Counted from the stretch's first letter, positions 29,698-39,653 are shown. The stretch is 64,000 bases of DNA from Enterococcus sp. MMGLQ5-1 (GCF_013155265.1 NZ_JABJXU010000008.1:89171-153170), one strand, 5' to 3'. Numbers and translations are program-made. The notes: generated by a model from the letters alone, not told the origin.

Positions 29698-30957
29698 TTA
29701 TTTATTTAGTTTTTCATGCAAGCTGAGATCATAATTTCGTGCCTTGGGTATCATAAAATTAGCGATACCACAAGCTAGAATGCCAATTCCAGCAATGATA
29801 AATAATTTTTCGACACCAATTAAATCGGCAAGTGGTCCTGCAAAAACTAAGCCGATCGGACCTGTAATGGTCATTAGTGAATTGAGTACCCCCATAATTC
29901 GCCCAAGCTGTTCAGGAGGGTAGCTTTCTTGAATCATAGCCATTAATAACGTTTGTAAAAAAGGGGTTGCTAAGCCAGCGATTGCATTTAAAATTGCAAA
30001 CCAGATAAAGCCGCTTTGATTGCCGGGGAGTAAACCACTGATGCCGACTGTGATACCAGTAAAAAAATAGCCCCAGAAGATTGGCTTCATTCGATTTTGC
30101 CACTTTCCAAACACACCAATATACAAACCCCCTAAAAGCATGCCACCTGAGAAGCAAGCCTCAATTAATCCCGCTTGAGCGACAGTACCGCCAAAATAGT
30201 CAAGCGTCATTAAAGGATACATACTTGCTGCCGGCATTAGAAATAATGTAAAAAAAGCGACTATAATTGTGATATACCACAATCCTTTATTATTAATCAG
30301 CTGTTGAAAGCCGAATTGAGTATTTGAGAGTAAATGAAGCTTTTCTGGACGGTTCTCAGTTTGAGGGATAATCACAAAGATTAGTAGGGTGATACCAATA
30401 ATTGCACCAAGTACATCAAGTAGAATTAGTAAATTCATTGGCATAATTGCAAATAAAAATGCGCCTAGAGCAGGTGCAATAATCATATTGCCTGATTGCA
30501 CCATTCCTAATTGACCATTAACCCTTGTGATTTCATTTTTAGGAATCATGGTTGGAAGGATTGATTGGATAATCGGCATTTGAAAGGTCTGGGCGATTGA
30601 GCGCATTAGTAAAGATATCAAAATTAGCCAGAGCGGGAACTGATTGGCAAGAGTACCGGTAATCGATAGTATGACTGCGAAAAATGCCACAACAGAATCG
30701 GTGATAATTAATAGCGCTTTTTTATTAAAGCGATCAACAATCGGCCCAACCAACGGACTGAGTATTGCCATTGGTAGCATCGCAAGCAGAGTGGCGAAAC
30801 TGAGAACGGTTGCCGAACCAGTAGTCTGTGTTAAGTACCAGACTATCGAGTATTGGACAATCATACTGGTGATGCCAGATAAAAATTGACCAAAAAAGAA
30901 TAAGTTAAGATTGCGTCGCCAATGCTTGAAGGGCAAACTAGCTGAGGTCTCTGTCAT
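29698..30957 (-). CDS. MFS transporter (macrolide-efflux-like MFS_3 type)
   Basis: Twelve-segment exporter of 419 residues. The opening WRRNLNLFFFGQFLSGITSMIV and the loop VDRFNKKALLIITD (motif A-like, about 74-87) resemble the Mef/MFS_3 group. That group includes drug exporters but many members with no known substrate. AGGAG precedes the ATG. Nothing nearby suggests a substrate. Confidence 0.85.
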   Translation of the reverse strand: MTETSASLPFKHWRRNLNLFFFGQFLSGITSMIVQYSIVWYLTQTTGSATVLSFATLLAMLPMAILSPLVGPIVDRFNKKALLIITDSVVAFFAVILSITGTLANQFPLWLILISLLMRSIAQTFQMPIIQSILPTMIPKNEITRVNGQLGMVQSGNMIIAPALGAFLFAIMPMNLLILLDVLGAIIGITLLIFVIIPQTENRPEKLHLLSNTQFGFQQLINNKGLWYITIIVAFFTLFLMPAASMYPLMTLDYFGGTVAQAGLIEACFSGGMLLGGLYIGVFGKWQNRMKPIFWGYFFTGITVGISGLLPGNQSGFIWFAILNAIAGLATPFLQTLLMAMIQESYPPEQLGRIMGVLNSLMTITGPIGLVFAGPLADLIGVEKLFIIAGIGILACGIANFMIPKARNYDLSLHEKLNK

Positions 30958-31056
30958 TGAATCACTCCTAGTATCATAATTAAATCTTAATAGCCTTATT
31001 ATACAAGTTTATGGCTAAGAGTGCTATTTTTGGACTGTCAAATTAGTGTGATTTGA

Positions 31057-32001
31057 TCAATAACCATTAATGATTGCTTGAAACAGTTCAGCAAGCTCTC
31101 TATCAGCATTAAAAGGATGAATATAAGTGAATTTCTCTCCGCCATTTTCCATAAAATACGCTTTATTTTCCACCTCAAGCTCAATAGTGGTTTCAAGACA
31201 ATCGGCAACAAAGCCCGGCGCTACAATGAAAATATTTTTAATCCCGTCATGTGGCAATGATTTTAACGTTGCATCTGTTGCAGGTGTTAACCATTTTGCT
31301 GGTCCGAATTTTGATTGGTAGGTTTGGAGATAGGGGATATCTGGTAGTGCTTCCATGATTAATTCTGTTGTTTTGGTGCATTCCTCTGGATAAGTATCTC
31401 CATCCTTGACATACGATGCTGGAATACCATGGTAAGAAAATAGGATTAGATCAGGCTTTTCAGTTGCTAATTTCTCTTTTAATTTATGAACATAGTAATT
31501 AATATAAATTGGATGGTCAAAAAATGAGCGAATAAAGCGAAGATTAACAATCTGATCTGTGCCAATAAATGCTTTCATAATCTCATCAAAAATTGCGCCA
31601 ACGGTTGTGCCGGAATATTGCGGATACATTGGTATGACAGTTAAATCAGTCACTCCCTTTGAAATGAGCGCATCAATTTTTTGGCTAATGGATGGCTTAC
31701 CATATGACATTGCAATCTCAATTTTTATTTCGGGTAATAATTTTTGTAAATTATTTTTCTGCTGCTCGGCAAAAGCAATTAGTGGGAATTTTTGATTATG
31801 CTCAATTTGTTGATAAAGCTTAGCTGATTTTTTAGGCCTAGTTTTCAAAATCATACCATGTAAAATTGGCAGCCAGATAATTCTGGGTGTTTTAATTACA
31901 CGTTGGTCTGCTAAAAATTGTGCCAGATAAGTCTTAACATGCTTTGGATTACTACTTTCTGGGCTTCCTAAATTGATTAATAATACTGCTTTATTTTTCA
32001 T
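31057..32001 (-). CDS. hemH: Ferrochelatase (coproporphyrin III or protoporphyrin)
   Basis: Inserts iron into a porphyrin. LINLGSPES opens the protein, FSYHGIPASYV holds the catalytic His (about 180), QSKFGPAKWLTP follows near 230, and the conserved Glu is in CLETTIELEVE. The 314-residue length fits. No other haem-synthesis gene is nearby. Many lactic acid bacteria keep only this last step and use imported porphyrin, which would explain the orphan gene; that is inference. Confidence 0.94.
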   Translation of the reverse strand: MKNKAVLLINLGSPESSNPKHVKTYLAQFLADQRVIKTPRIIWLPILHGMILKTRPKKSAKLYQQIEHNQKFPLIAFAEQQKNNLQKLLPEIKIEIAMSYGKPSISQKIDALISKGVTDLTVIPMYPQYSGTTVGAIFDEIMKAFIGTDQIVNLRFIRSFFDHPIYINYYVHKLKEKLATEKPDLILFSYHGIPASYVKDGDTYPEECTKTTELIMEALPDIPYLQTYQSKFGPAKWLTPATDATLKSLPHDGIKNIFIVAPGFVADCLETTIELEVENKAYFMENGGEKFTYIHPFNADRELAELFQAIINGY

Positions 32002-32465
32002 TGCTTCCTCAATTCATTCTATTATCTATCAACTATATCATAACAAAATGCTAAAATTAATCTAGCTTTTATGTTTTAATATTTTAATTAATAAATAAAA
32101 AAAGTAATAATTAAGGAAGAATATTTCAGGAAAAAATATAAGCGTTTCGAAATGAAAACGTTCTTTATAACATTATATGTTAGTTTTGTATACGCTTTAT
32201 TGCATTTTTATGGCATAATAATAATGTTTACAAATTTAAAATAATTTAAAATTTAGCTTATTGACTCAGTAGAAAGTTAATAAATAAGATTTTTGAAAAA
32301 AGATTTAATTCTATTATCGTAATATCTTCTTACACGAATAATATCTATTTTGGTAATGTTATTGACTTCGGCATAATGTCCAATTTTTATTTTTTGAAAT
32401 TTCTTGTTTATTGTCCTTTCGCTTGAGTTCAAGATTTCAGCTTTTTTTAGAAAGGAAGATTATTA
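32002..32465. other. AT-rich spacer upstream of the M24 peptidase
   Basis: I find no gene in 464 bases of very AT-rich sequence between divergent genes. It must hold the promoters of hemH (minus) and the peptidase (plus). TTGACT occurs at 32261 and 32369. A near-palindrome around TTTCGAAA lies at about 32142-32162. No box is convincing enough to name. Confidence 0.5.
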
Positions 32466-33545
32466 ATGAGTAGGGCACGAATTAAGAGAGTGCTAAAAGC
32501 AATGGAAGATGCTGAGCTCAGTCAGCTCTTAATCAGCGATCCAATGTCAATTTATTATTTGACTGGCTATTATAATGAACCTGGTGAACGATTTTTTGCA
32601 CTTTATTTAAATGAGTCTAAAAATTTCACCATCTTTTTAAACGATTTATTCCCTGATTTTGATTTTGAAAATATTCATCAAGTTCGTTTGAATGACACAA
32701 GTGATATTTCAGCTGTTTTAGCTAAAACGCTAAATGCTGAGCAAAAGCTAGGTGTGGATAAAAATCTACCGGCAAGATTTTTATTGCCAATGCTAGAAAA
32801 CCATCTTGTAAGCGGTTTTATTAATGGCTCCAGCTTGGTGGATGACGTTCGGGCAATCAAAGCTTTTGACGAACAGGAAAAAATGCGAGTAGTTTCGGCA
32901 ATCAATGATCGGGCAATGGTGGCATTTAAGCAATTGATTGTACCTGGTGTTACTGAAAAGATGGTTGCTAATCAAATCTTATCCATTTATCTTGAGCTTG
33001 GGGCAGATGATATTTCCTTTACGCCAATCGTTGCCTTTGGCAAAAATGCTGCTGATCCTCATCATTTTCCTGATGATACGGTCTTAAAGGCTGGAGATTG
33101 TGTTTTATTTGATGTTGGCTGCAAAAAGGATATGTATTGCTCTGATATGACTCGTACTTTTTTCTATCAATATGTCAGTGATGCGCATCGAACCGTTTAT
33201 GAAACCGTGAGGGCTGCCAATCAGGCTGCCATAGAGCAAATTAAGCCGGGAGTTGCTTTAAATCATTTGGATCAAACAGCACGGGAGGTCATTGGTCAAG
33301 CAGGATTTGGTAGCTATTTTACTCATCGCTTAGGGCATTTCATCGGCTTAGATGTGCATGAGTATGGTGATGTTTCTAGTAGTAACACAAAATTGATTCA
33401 GTCAGGCATGATTTTTTCAATCGAACCGGGTATTTATTTACCAGACGATGTTGGCGTTAGAATAGAGGATTTATTGCTGGTGACTGATGAGGGCGCAATC
33501 AATCTGAACAGTGGTTATCCAAAAACGCTAGAAATTATTGAATAA
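32466..33545 (+). CDS. pepQ: M24-family Xaa-Pro peptidase
   Basis: Dinuclear-metal peptidase of the creatinase/prolidase fold, 359 residues. The metal ligands are visible: Asp in LFDVGCKKDMYCSDM (two Asp), His in HRLGHFIGLDVHE, Glu in SIEPGIYLP and Glu in VRIEDLLLV. It cleaves Xaa-Pro dipeptides (PepQ) or N-terminal Xaa-Pro bonds (PepP-like); the length fits PepQ. It directly precedes a peptide transporter, which suits a role in using imported proline peptides. RBS AGAAAGGAAG. Confidence 0.85.
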   Translation: MSRARIKRVLKAMEDAELSQLLISDPMSIYYLTGYYNEPGERFFALYLNESKNFTIFLNDLFPDFDFENIHQVRLNDTSDISAVLAKTLNAEQKLGVDKNLPARFLLPMLENHLVSGFINGSSLVDDVRAIKAFDEQEKMRVVSAINDRAMVAFKQLIVPGVTEKMVANQILSIYLELGADDISFTPIVAFGKNAADPHHFPDDTVLKAGDCVLFDVGCKKDMYCSDMTRTFFYQYVSDAHRTVYETVRAANQAAIEQIKPGVALNHLDQTAREVIGQAGFGSYFTHRLGHFIGLDVHEYGDVSSSNTKLIQSGMIFSIEPGIYLPDDVGVRIEDLLLVTDEGAINLNSGYPKTLEIIE

Positions 33546-33592
33546 TCAAAATTTTTTTTCAACGTTTTTTTAATGGTCTAGAGTAATATAGT

Positions 33593-33620
33593 TTGAATAA
33601 TCTAAAAATTGTACTATAAT
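33593..33620 (+). promoter_or_regulatory. Probable promoter of the peptide transporter
   Basis: TTGAAT and TATAAT, 16 bases apart, 125 bases before the binding-protein gene. Confidence 0.55.
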
Positions 33621-33744
33621 AATAAAAAAGTTTTTAATTATTAGCTTAATTTTGAAATTATTTTTTAAAATGAAATGCTTAGCTGGAAGTTGGCTTTATG
33701 AGTAGCTAGCATTTAATTTAAGCTTACTAAAATGGAGGAAGATT

Positions 33745-35421
33745 ATGGGAATTAACAAGCGATTTAAAAAAATTGCTTATATTACAGCTATGACGGGTGT
33801 AGTATTAGCATCAGCGTTGGCTTTGTCAGCGTGTGGTTCAAAAGGCTCTGGTTCAAAAAGCAGCAGCTCAAGCGACACGGTTGTGATTGGGACAACTGAT
33901 AAAATTGTGACAATTGACCCTGCAGGTTCTTATGATAATGGTTCATTTATGGTAGAAAATAATGTTTATCCATTTTTATATAACTTTGCTTATGGCTCAA
34001 CGACACCAGAGCCAGATGTAGCAGATGGTGCTGGGGAATTTTCTGCAGATGGCACAGAATACACAGTTAAAATTAAAAAAGGCTTAAAATTTGCTAATGG
34101 TCACGATTTAACTGCGTCAGACGTTGTCTTTTCATATCAGCGTGTTGTAACGATTGGTGAAAATGGTAGTGACTTAGGTAATGGTCCGTCTTCATTACTA
34201 TCAGATATGGAATCAGTTAAAGCAACTGATGATCATACAGTTGTCTTTAAATTAAAAACTCCAAATAATGTGCTTTGGGAACAAATTATGTGTACACCAG
34301 CTGGACCTATTGTTGATGAGCAGGTTTTTGCCGCTGATAAATTAACACCAGATGCTGACATTGTTAAAGAAAAAGCCTTTGCAGGTCCGTTAGTTATTGA
34401 TAGCTACTCAATTAATGATTCAATTTCTTATTCTAAGAATGAAGATTATGACGGCATTTATGGCGCAGCTAAAGCTAAGAGCTACCAAGTTAAATATTAT
34501 GCAGATGCCTCTAATATGAAGCTTGATATTCAAAATAACACAATTGACGTTGCCTTCCGTTCGTTGACTGCGACAGACGTTGCTGACCTTGAAAAGAACG
34601 ATAAGGTTAAGGTTTATGAAGGTCCCGGTGGCGAATTAAGATATATGGTCTTTAACTTTGCCATTCAACCATATGGTACAGCGACTGAAAATGCAGATCC
34701 AGCGAAAGCATTGGCTGTTAGAAAAGCCGTTGCAAATGTTGTTGACCGTGAAGAAATTGCCAAAAATGTATATAAGGATACCTATTCACCTGCCTATTCA
34801 TTTGTACCTTCTTCATTTGAAGGCTTTACACCTGCTTTAAAAGAAGCGTATGGTGACGGTAAGGGTGGACCAGATGTTGATAAAGCAAAAGCGGCTTTAG
34901 AGGCGGCAGGCGTTAAAACACCTGTTGAAATTAATATTCAATACAACGGTGACCATTACGGTTCTTCATCACCAGATGAATATGCTGCAATTAAACAACA
35001 ATTAGAAGATTCTGGTTTATTTAAGGTTTCACTTGCTCAAACTGAATGGTCTGTATATGCTAAGGATCGTGTAATTACAGATAGCTCAAATGGTTCGTAT
35101 CCTGTTTATCAATTAGGCTGGTTCCCAGATTTTTCAGATGCTGATAATTATCTTAGCCCATTCTTTGGTGAAGAAAGCTTTGTTCACAATGGCTACAACT
35201 CTCAAACAGTGATTGACCAAATCAACTCTGAAATTTCAGATACAAATCACGATTCAAGAATTGCGAAGCTAGAAGCAGTTCAAACAACACTTGCTGGTGA
35301 TTTACCAACAATTCCATTACTTGAAGGTAAGCAAATTGCCGTTGCGGGTACTGATGTGAAGGGTGTTTCGGATACCTTAGATGCATCATTTAAATTTAGA
35401 TATGGTGCTATTTCTAAATAA
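33745..35421 (+). CDS. Peptide ABC transporter substrate-binding lipoprotein (SBP family 5)
   Basis: Extracellular receptor of an Opp/Dpp-type importer, 558 residues. The signal peptide ends at the lipobox LSAC (Cys about 30), followed by a Ser-rich linker. The mature part has the family 5 pattern: KGLKFANGHDLTASDVVFSY and later AVRKAVANVVDREEIAKNVY. Lgt (18997) would lipidate it. It is the first gene of an operon with two permeases and a fused ATPase; an intercistronic hairpin follows, as is usual for highly expressed binding proteins. Specificity (di-, oligopeptide or other) is not readable. Confidence 0.92.
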   Translation: MGINKRFKKIAYITAMTGVVLASALALSACGSKGSGSKSSSSSDTVVIGTTDKIVTIDPAGSYDNGSFMVENNVYPFLYNFAYGSTTPEPDVADGAGEFSADGTEYTVKIKKGLKFANGHDLTASDVVFSYQRVVTIGENGSDLGNGPSSLLSDMESVKATDDHTVVFKLKTPNNVLWEQIMCTPAGPIVDEQVFAADKLTPDADIVKEKAFAGPLVIDSYSINDSISYSKNEDYDGIYGAAKAKSYQVKYYADASNMKLDIQNNTIDVAFRSLTATDVADLEKNDKVKVYEGPGGELRYMVFNFAIQPYGTATENADPAKALAVRKAVANVVDREEIAKNVYKDTYSPAYSFVPSSFEGFTPALKEAYGDGKGGPDVDKAKAALEAAGVKTPVEINIQYNGDHYGSSSPDEYAAIKQQLEDSGLFKVSLAQTEWSVYAKDRVITDSSNGSYPVYQLGWFPDFSDADNYLSPFFGEESFVHNGYNSQTVIDQINSEISDTNHDSRIAKLEAVQTTLAGDLPTIPLLEGKQIAVAGTDVKGVSDTLDASFKFRYGAISK

Positions 35422-35435
35422 TTTAATTAAATAAG

Positions 35436-35485
35436 GTAACTTGCTGGTGCAAAACGACTGTGTATGAATTGCATCAGCAAATTAC
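35436..35485 (+). terminator. Intercistronic hairpin behind the binding-protein gene
   Basis: GTAACTTGCTGGTGCA pairs with TGCATCAGCAAATTAC, one mismatch and one G-U pair, and there is no T tract. It probably stabilises or partly ends the message, so that binding protein exceeds permease. Confidence 0.6.
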
Positions 35486-35584
35486 TTTCATTAGGTATAA
35501 AGCTAAAAAAAGATAAAAGTGTTAATTAATTTTTGATTATTAATCGATTTTTGATTTAGACACTACGAAGGGGTAACAAATCTC

Positions 35585-36664
35585 ATGAAAAAAAATGAAA
35601 AGCCCATTAAAGCAAAGTTTCTAAAGAATAATTTTCTTAGATATTGTTTTGTGCGCTTTTTGTTTATCATTCCAACCGTTTTTGTCTTGGTGACAGTGGT
35701 ATTTTTCTTGACAAGGCTAACTGGTGATCCAATCACAATTGCCTTGTCTGGTAAGCTACCACCTGCTGAAATTGCGGCGCGTGTTCATCAAGCTGGTTAT
35801 GATAGACCAATAATCGTACAATATGTTGAATATTTAGGCAATTTATTACAGGGTAACTTAGGGAATTCGACTTCAATGTCAATGCCCGTGACTGAAATTC
35901 TCCAAAAATATGGCGCAGCTACTTTTGAGCTAGCGATACTCGCTACTGTTGTAGCGCTAATAATTGGTATTCCGTTAGGTAAAATCTCAGCAAGATATCG
36001 TGATAAAATACCTGATGTTGTTATTCGTTTATTCTCAATTACTTGCTATGCAACACCAGTTTTCTTTTTAGGACTTGTCTTAAAACTGATTTTTTCTGTT
36101 TATATGCCAATCTTGCCTTCAAATGGTCGTGTTTCAGCGATTTATGAGGGACAGTTACAATCTGTCGCCTTTCCCACTGGCTTTAATATCATTGATTCCA
36201 TTCAAACTGGAGATATGACAATTGTTGGTGATGTCTTGTCACATTCAATTTTGCCCGCACTTGCGCTTGGCTTATTAACCGCCGCAACCTTTATTCGTCT
36301 GATTCGTACCAATTTAATTTCAACACTATCTACCGATTACGTATTCGCAGTACGTTCAAGAGGAGTGGATGATCAGCGCATTTTAAATAAGCACGCATGG
36401 AAGCCTGCTTTAATGCCGATTATTACGGTAATGGGAATGAATATTGCAATGATGCTTGCTGGTGCCATCTTGACTGAAACAACATTTGAATGGAAAGGTC
36501 TGGGTTATCAATTGTCTCAATTAATTAAGGCACGTGACTTCGATGCCGTGCAGGGAATTGTTATCTTAATTGCGATTATTGTTTCGGTAACTAACTTTAT
36601 TGTAGACGTGGCAGCAGCAGCGATTGATCCACGTGTCCGTCAAAGTGGGGGGGAAACGAAATAA
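35585..36664 (+). CDS. Peptide ABC transporter permease (OppB/DppB-like)
   Basis: First membrane subunit, 359 residues, with six hydrophobic segments. The conserved N-terminal sequence is FLTRLTGDPITIALSG. The EAA-like loop for contact with the ATPase is in RSRGVDDQRILNKHAWKPAL near residue 258-277. The stop codon overlaps the next start by one base. RBS AAGGGG lies rather far (about 12 bases) from the ATG. Confidence 0.93.
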   Translation: MKKNEKPIKAKFLKNNFLRYCFVRFLFIIPTVFVLVTVVFFLTRLTGDPITIALSGKLPPAEIAARVHQAGYDRPIIVQYVEYLGNLLQGNLGNSTSMSMPVTEILQKYGAATFELAILATVVALIIGIPLGKISARYRDKIPDVVIRLFSITCYATPVFFLGLVLKLIFSVYMPILPSNGRVSAIYEGQLQSVAFPTGFNIIDSIQTGDMTIVGDVLSHSILPALALGLLTAATFIRLIRTNLISTLSTDYVFAVRSRGVDDQRILNKHAWKPALMPIITVMGMNIAMMLAGAILTETTFEWKGLGYQLSQLIKARDFDAVQGIVILIAIIVSVTNFIVDVAAAAIDPRVRQSGGETK

Positions 36665-37602
36665 TGAAAAAATTAAAAAACCTACCACTTATTAAACAGA
36701 TTAGACAATCCGTTGGTTTGCAACGCTTTATGCTTTTGACTGGATTAATTATTATCGTCCTTTTTCTATTATGTGCTTTATTTGCACCAATCTTGGCACC
36801 ATTTGATTATGCTCAGACAAAGGCTGACGGTGTTTCCTTTACACCGCAAGCCGCACCAGATAGTGTTCATTTATTAGGAACAACCGTCGGTGGCTTAGAT
36901 GTTTTATCTCGTGTAATTTGGGGCTCACAAACGGCATTGTTTGCCATTATTGTTTCAGTTGTGGCTTCGTTATTCTTAGGTACTATTTTAGGTTTAATCT
37001 CAGGCTATTTCGGTGGCTGGCTAGATAAAATCTTAGTAGCGATTGCCGATGCCATTTACTCATTTCCGTCACTCTTATTGGCTATTGTTTTGGCGATTAT
37101 GCTTAATGCAAATGGTGGCAGTGTGACCGGTGGTATTATGTCGGCTGGTATTTCAATTACGGTTGTTTTTGTCCCACAATATCTTCGAGTTGTGCGTTCT
37201 GAAGTGATGAAAATCAAAAATGAGGCCTATATTGATTCGGCTAAAGCCATCGGTGCTTCGACAACTCGGATTTTATTCCGCCATGTCTTGAAAAATTCAA
37301 CACGAACACTACCTGTTATCATTACAATGAATGCTGCCGAAGCAATTTTAACCTTAGCAGGACTTGGTTTTCTTGGTTTGGGTATTGAGCCGTCAGCGGC
37401 AGCAGAGTGGGGCTATGATTTGAATCGTTCGATTTCCGATGTTACAGCTGGGATTTGGTGGACGTCCATCTTCCCCGGCTTAGCGATTGTAATTGTTGTA
37501 ATTGGTATTACCTTACTTGGTGAAGGCTTGAATGACTTATCTGATCCAAGACTTCGTATCAGAAGAAAACCAACACCGTTTAATGAGGAGGTAGAAAAAT
37601 GA
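36664..37602 (+). CDS. Peptide ABC transporter permease (OppC/DppC-like)
   Basis: Second membrane subunit, 312 residues. It has the OppC-type pattern: FAPILAPFDYAQT, then HLLGTTVGGLDVLSRVIWGS, and the EAA loop YIDSAKAIGASTTRILFRHV. It overlaps the upstream permease by one base and the ATPase gene by four bases (ATGA), so translation of all three is coupled. Confidence 0.93.
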   Translation: MKKLKNLPLIKQIRQSVGLQRFMLLTGLIIIVLFLLCALFAPILAPFDYAQTKADGVSFTPQAAPDSVHLLGTTVGGLDVLSRVIWGSQTALFAIIVSVVASLFLGTILGLISGYFGGWLDKILVAIADAIYSFPSLLLAIVLAIMLNANGGSVTGGIMSAGISITVVFVPQYLRVVRSEVMKIKNEAYIDSAKAIGASTTRILFRHVLKNSTRTLPVIITMNAAEAILTLAGLGFLGLGIEPSAAAEWGYDLNRSISDVTAGIWWTSIFPGLAIVIVVIGITLLGEGLNDLSDPRLRIRRKPTPFNEEVEK

Positions 37603-39320
37603 CGATTGGCACAGAAAAGCAAAATGATGTGGCACGTATTGAAAACCTTCGTGTACGTTTCAGTACAGATAATGGTGATTTCGATGCGGTTAAAGATACC
37701 TCATTAACAATCGCAGAGGGTGAAATTTTAGCCCTAGTTGGTGAGTCTGGCTCAGGGAAATCAGTGACATCTAAGACCATACTTCAGATGCTGCCAGATT
37801 CAGCTGTTGAAGCTGGCACCGTTTTACTTAAAACCTCAGAAGAGGGCTTAGAGGATGTGCATTCACTTTCACCTAGTAAGTTACGTGAGATTAGAGGGAC
37901 ATCAGCAGCGATGGTATTCCAAGAACCAGCGACTGCCTTAAATCCTGTTTATAAAATCGGCTGGCAGATTGCTGAAGGGATTCGTGCCCATTCACAGCTC
38001 TTTGAAGGCAAAAGGCTAGACAAGGCTGAGGCTCGAAAGCGGGCGATTGAAATTTTAAGAAAAGTTGGTATTCCTGATCCCGAAGCTCGAGTGGACTACT
38101 ATCCCCACCAGTTTTCTGGTGGACAAAAGCAACGGATTGTGATTGCGCAGGCTTTAGTTTTAGGTGCTAAGCTGATTATTGCCGATGAGCCGACAACAGC
38201 TTTAGATGTGACGGTACAGGCAGAAATATTAGAATTACTAAAATCAATTCGTGATGAGTTCAATACCTCGATCTTATTAATCACTCACAATATGGGCGTG
38301 GTTGCTGACATGGCTGATCGGGTCATTGTGATGAATCAAGGTCGAATTGTTGAATCGGCAGATGTCTTTGCTTTATTTGAAAATCCTAAGGATGCCTATA
38401 CGCAAAAATTATTGGCAGCTGTACCTAAAATTGACAAGTTAACCCGGCGGGCTAATACCCGAAAAGTACCATTAGTGGTTGATCCAGCCATTGATGCCAA
38501 GCCAGAAGAAGTGATTATTGAGGCTAAAAATATTAGTGTTATTTATCCGGGGCAAGGCGCCAATAAAGAATTTATCGCAGTTGACAACGTTTCCTTTGAA
38601 ATTCGTAAAGGTGAAGTGATGGGGTTGGTTGGTGAGTCTGGCTCTGGTAAATCAACTATTGGTCGTTCAATCATGGGGCTGTCACCATTTGAAGGTGATT
38701 TAAAGGTTTATGGCAAGGTTTTATCAAAATTAAGTGCCAAGGAGCGTCGGACACTCCGTCAACGGATTGGTTATGTTTTTCAAGATCCATATGGTTCGTT
38801 TAATCCTTTGTTGACTTTAGGTGAAGCGATTGCTGAGCCAATGATTGTAGCAGGTCCAAATCACATTTCAGGATTTGGTGCTAAGAATTTAAAAGCAGCA
38901 ATGCCTAGAGTAGAAGCTTTATTAGAGATGGTTAAGCTACCCAAAGCCTTTGCAAACCGTTTTCCACATGAGCTATCAGGCGGACAGCGTCAGCGTGTTG
39001 GTATCGCTAGAGCATTGGCTTTGCAGCCAGAATTTATTATTGCCGACGAACCAACCTCAGCCTTGGATGTCTCAGTTCAGGCAGAAGTGCTAAAGCTTTT
39101 CCTGGATTTACAGGATCAGCTGCAATTTTCTTGTTTATTTATTTCACATGATTTAGCCGTCATTGATATGGTTTCTGATTATATTTCGGTGCTTTATCAC
39201 GGTCAAATCGTCGAAAAAGGTACTGGTGAGCAGATTTTAACTAATCCACAAAATGATTATACGAAAAAATTATTAGCATCACTGCCGATACCCGATCCAA
39301 AGGTACAACGAAACCGATAA
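37599..39320 (+). CDS. Fused dual ATP-binding subunit of the peptide transporter (OppD-OppF fusion)
   Basis: A single 573-residue protein with two complete nucleotide-binding domains. Domain 1: Walker A GESGSGKSVT (about 48-57), signature FSGGQKQRI, Walker B IIADEPTTALD. Domain 2: Walker A GESGSGKSTI (about 346-355), signature LSGGQRQRVGIARAL, Walker B IIADEPTSALD. Each has the family C-terminal extension (for example LLAAVPKID). In most Firmicutes OppD and OppF are separate genes; fused forms are commoner in actinobacteria and in GsiA of enteric bacteria. The operon could have been acquired. Confidence 0.93.
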   Translation: MTIGTEKQNDVARIENLRVRFSTDNGDFDAVKDTSLTIAEGEILALVGESGSGKSVTSKTILQMLPDSAVEAGTVLLKTSEEGLEDVHSLSPSKLREIRGTSAAMVFQEPATALNPVYKIGWQIAEGIRAHSQLFEGKRLDKAEARKRAIEILRKVGIPDPEARVDYYPHQFSGGQKQRIVIAQALVLGAKLIIADEPTTALDVTVQAEILELLKSIRDEFNTSILLITHNMGVVADMADRVIVMNQGRIVESADVFALFENPKDAYTQKLLAAVPKIDKLTRRANTRKVPLVVDPAIDAKPEEVIIEAKNISVIYPGQGANKEFIAVDNVSFEIRKGEVMGLVGESGSGKSTIGRSIMGLSPFEGDLKVYGKVLSKLSAKERRTLRQRIGYVFQDPYGSFNPLLTLGEAIAEPMIVAGPNHISGFGAKNLKAAMPRVEALLEMVKLPKAFANRFPHELSGGQRQRVGIARALALQPEFIIADEPTSALDVSVQAEVLKLFLDLQDQLQFSCLFISHDLAVIDMVSDYISVLYHGQIVEKGTGEQILTNPQNDYTKKLLASLPIPDPKVQRNR

Positions 39321-39652
39321 ATAATTAATCGTTGAAAAGATAAAAAAACGTTTTAGTTTTTACAATGGTAAAGCTAAAGCGTTTTTTATTCACTGTAGCT
39401 TGTTCTTGGTAAACCTTTCATCGAAAAAATTAAAGGTGTTCTCGATTAGGAGCAGGCATGCTTTTTGAAAAAACGGATACGATAACTGGCGTAATCAGTA
39501 AGCTCAATCAGCATCAACTATTCGTTATGATGTCAGGCTAAGTTAATAGCCGATTATGCGGACGCCTTTAAAAATAATATTTAAGAATACGCAATTATAT
39601 TTATCAAGTAAAAATGTCCTAGCCTTCTATAAGTAAAAAGCTAGGACATTTT
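39321..39652. other. Spacer with two terminators and a possible short ORF
   Basis: Terminator 1, 39342-39388: AAAAAACG-TTTTAG against GCTAAAGCGTTTTTT, ending the transporter operon. Terminator 2, 39610-39653: AAAAATGTCCTAGC against GCTAGGACATTTTT, serving the minus-strand rlmH. Between them a 27-codon ORF (39458-39541, MLFEKTDTIT start) sits eight bases behind AGGAG. I cannot tell whether it is real. Confidence 0.6.
39342..39388 (+). terminator. Terminator of the peptide transporter operon
   Basis: AAAAAACGTTTTAG against GCTAAAGCGTTTTTT with a T-rich loop, 22 bases after the fused ATPase. Confidence 0.8.
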
Positions 39653-39653
39653 T
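39610..39653 (-). terminator. Terminator of rlmH
   Basis: A perfect 14-base stem AAAAATGTCCTAGC/GCTAGGACATTTTT; the A tract on the left becomes a U tract for minus-strand transcripts. It overlaps the rlmH stop codon region. Confidence 0.85.
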
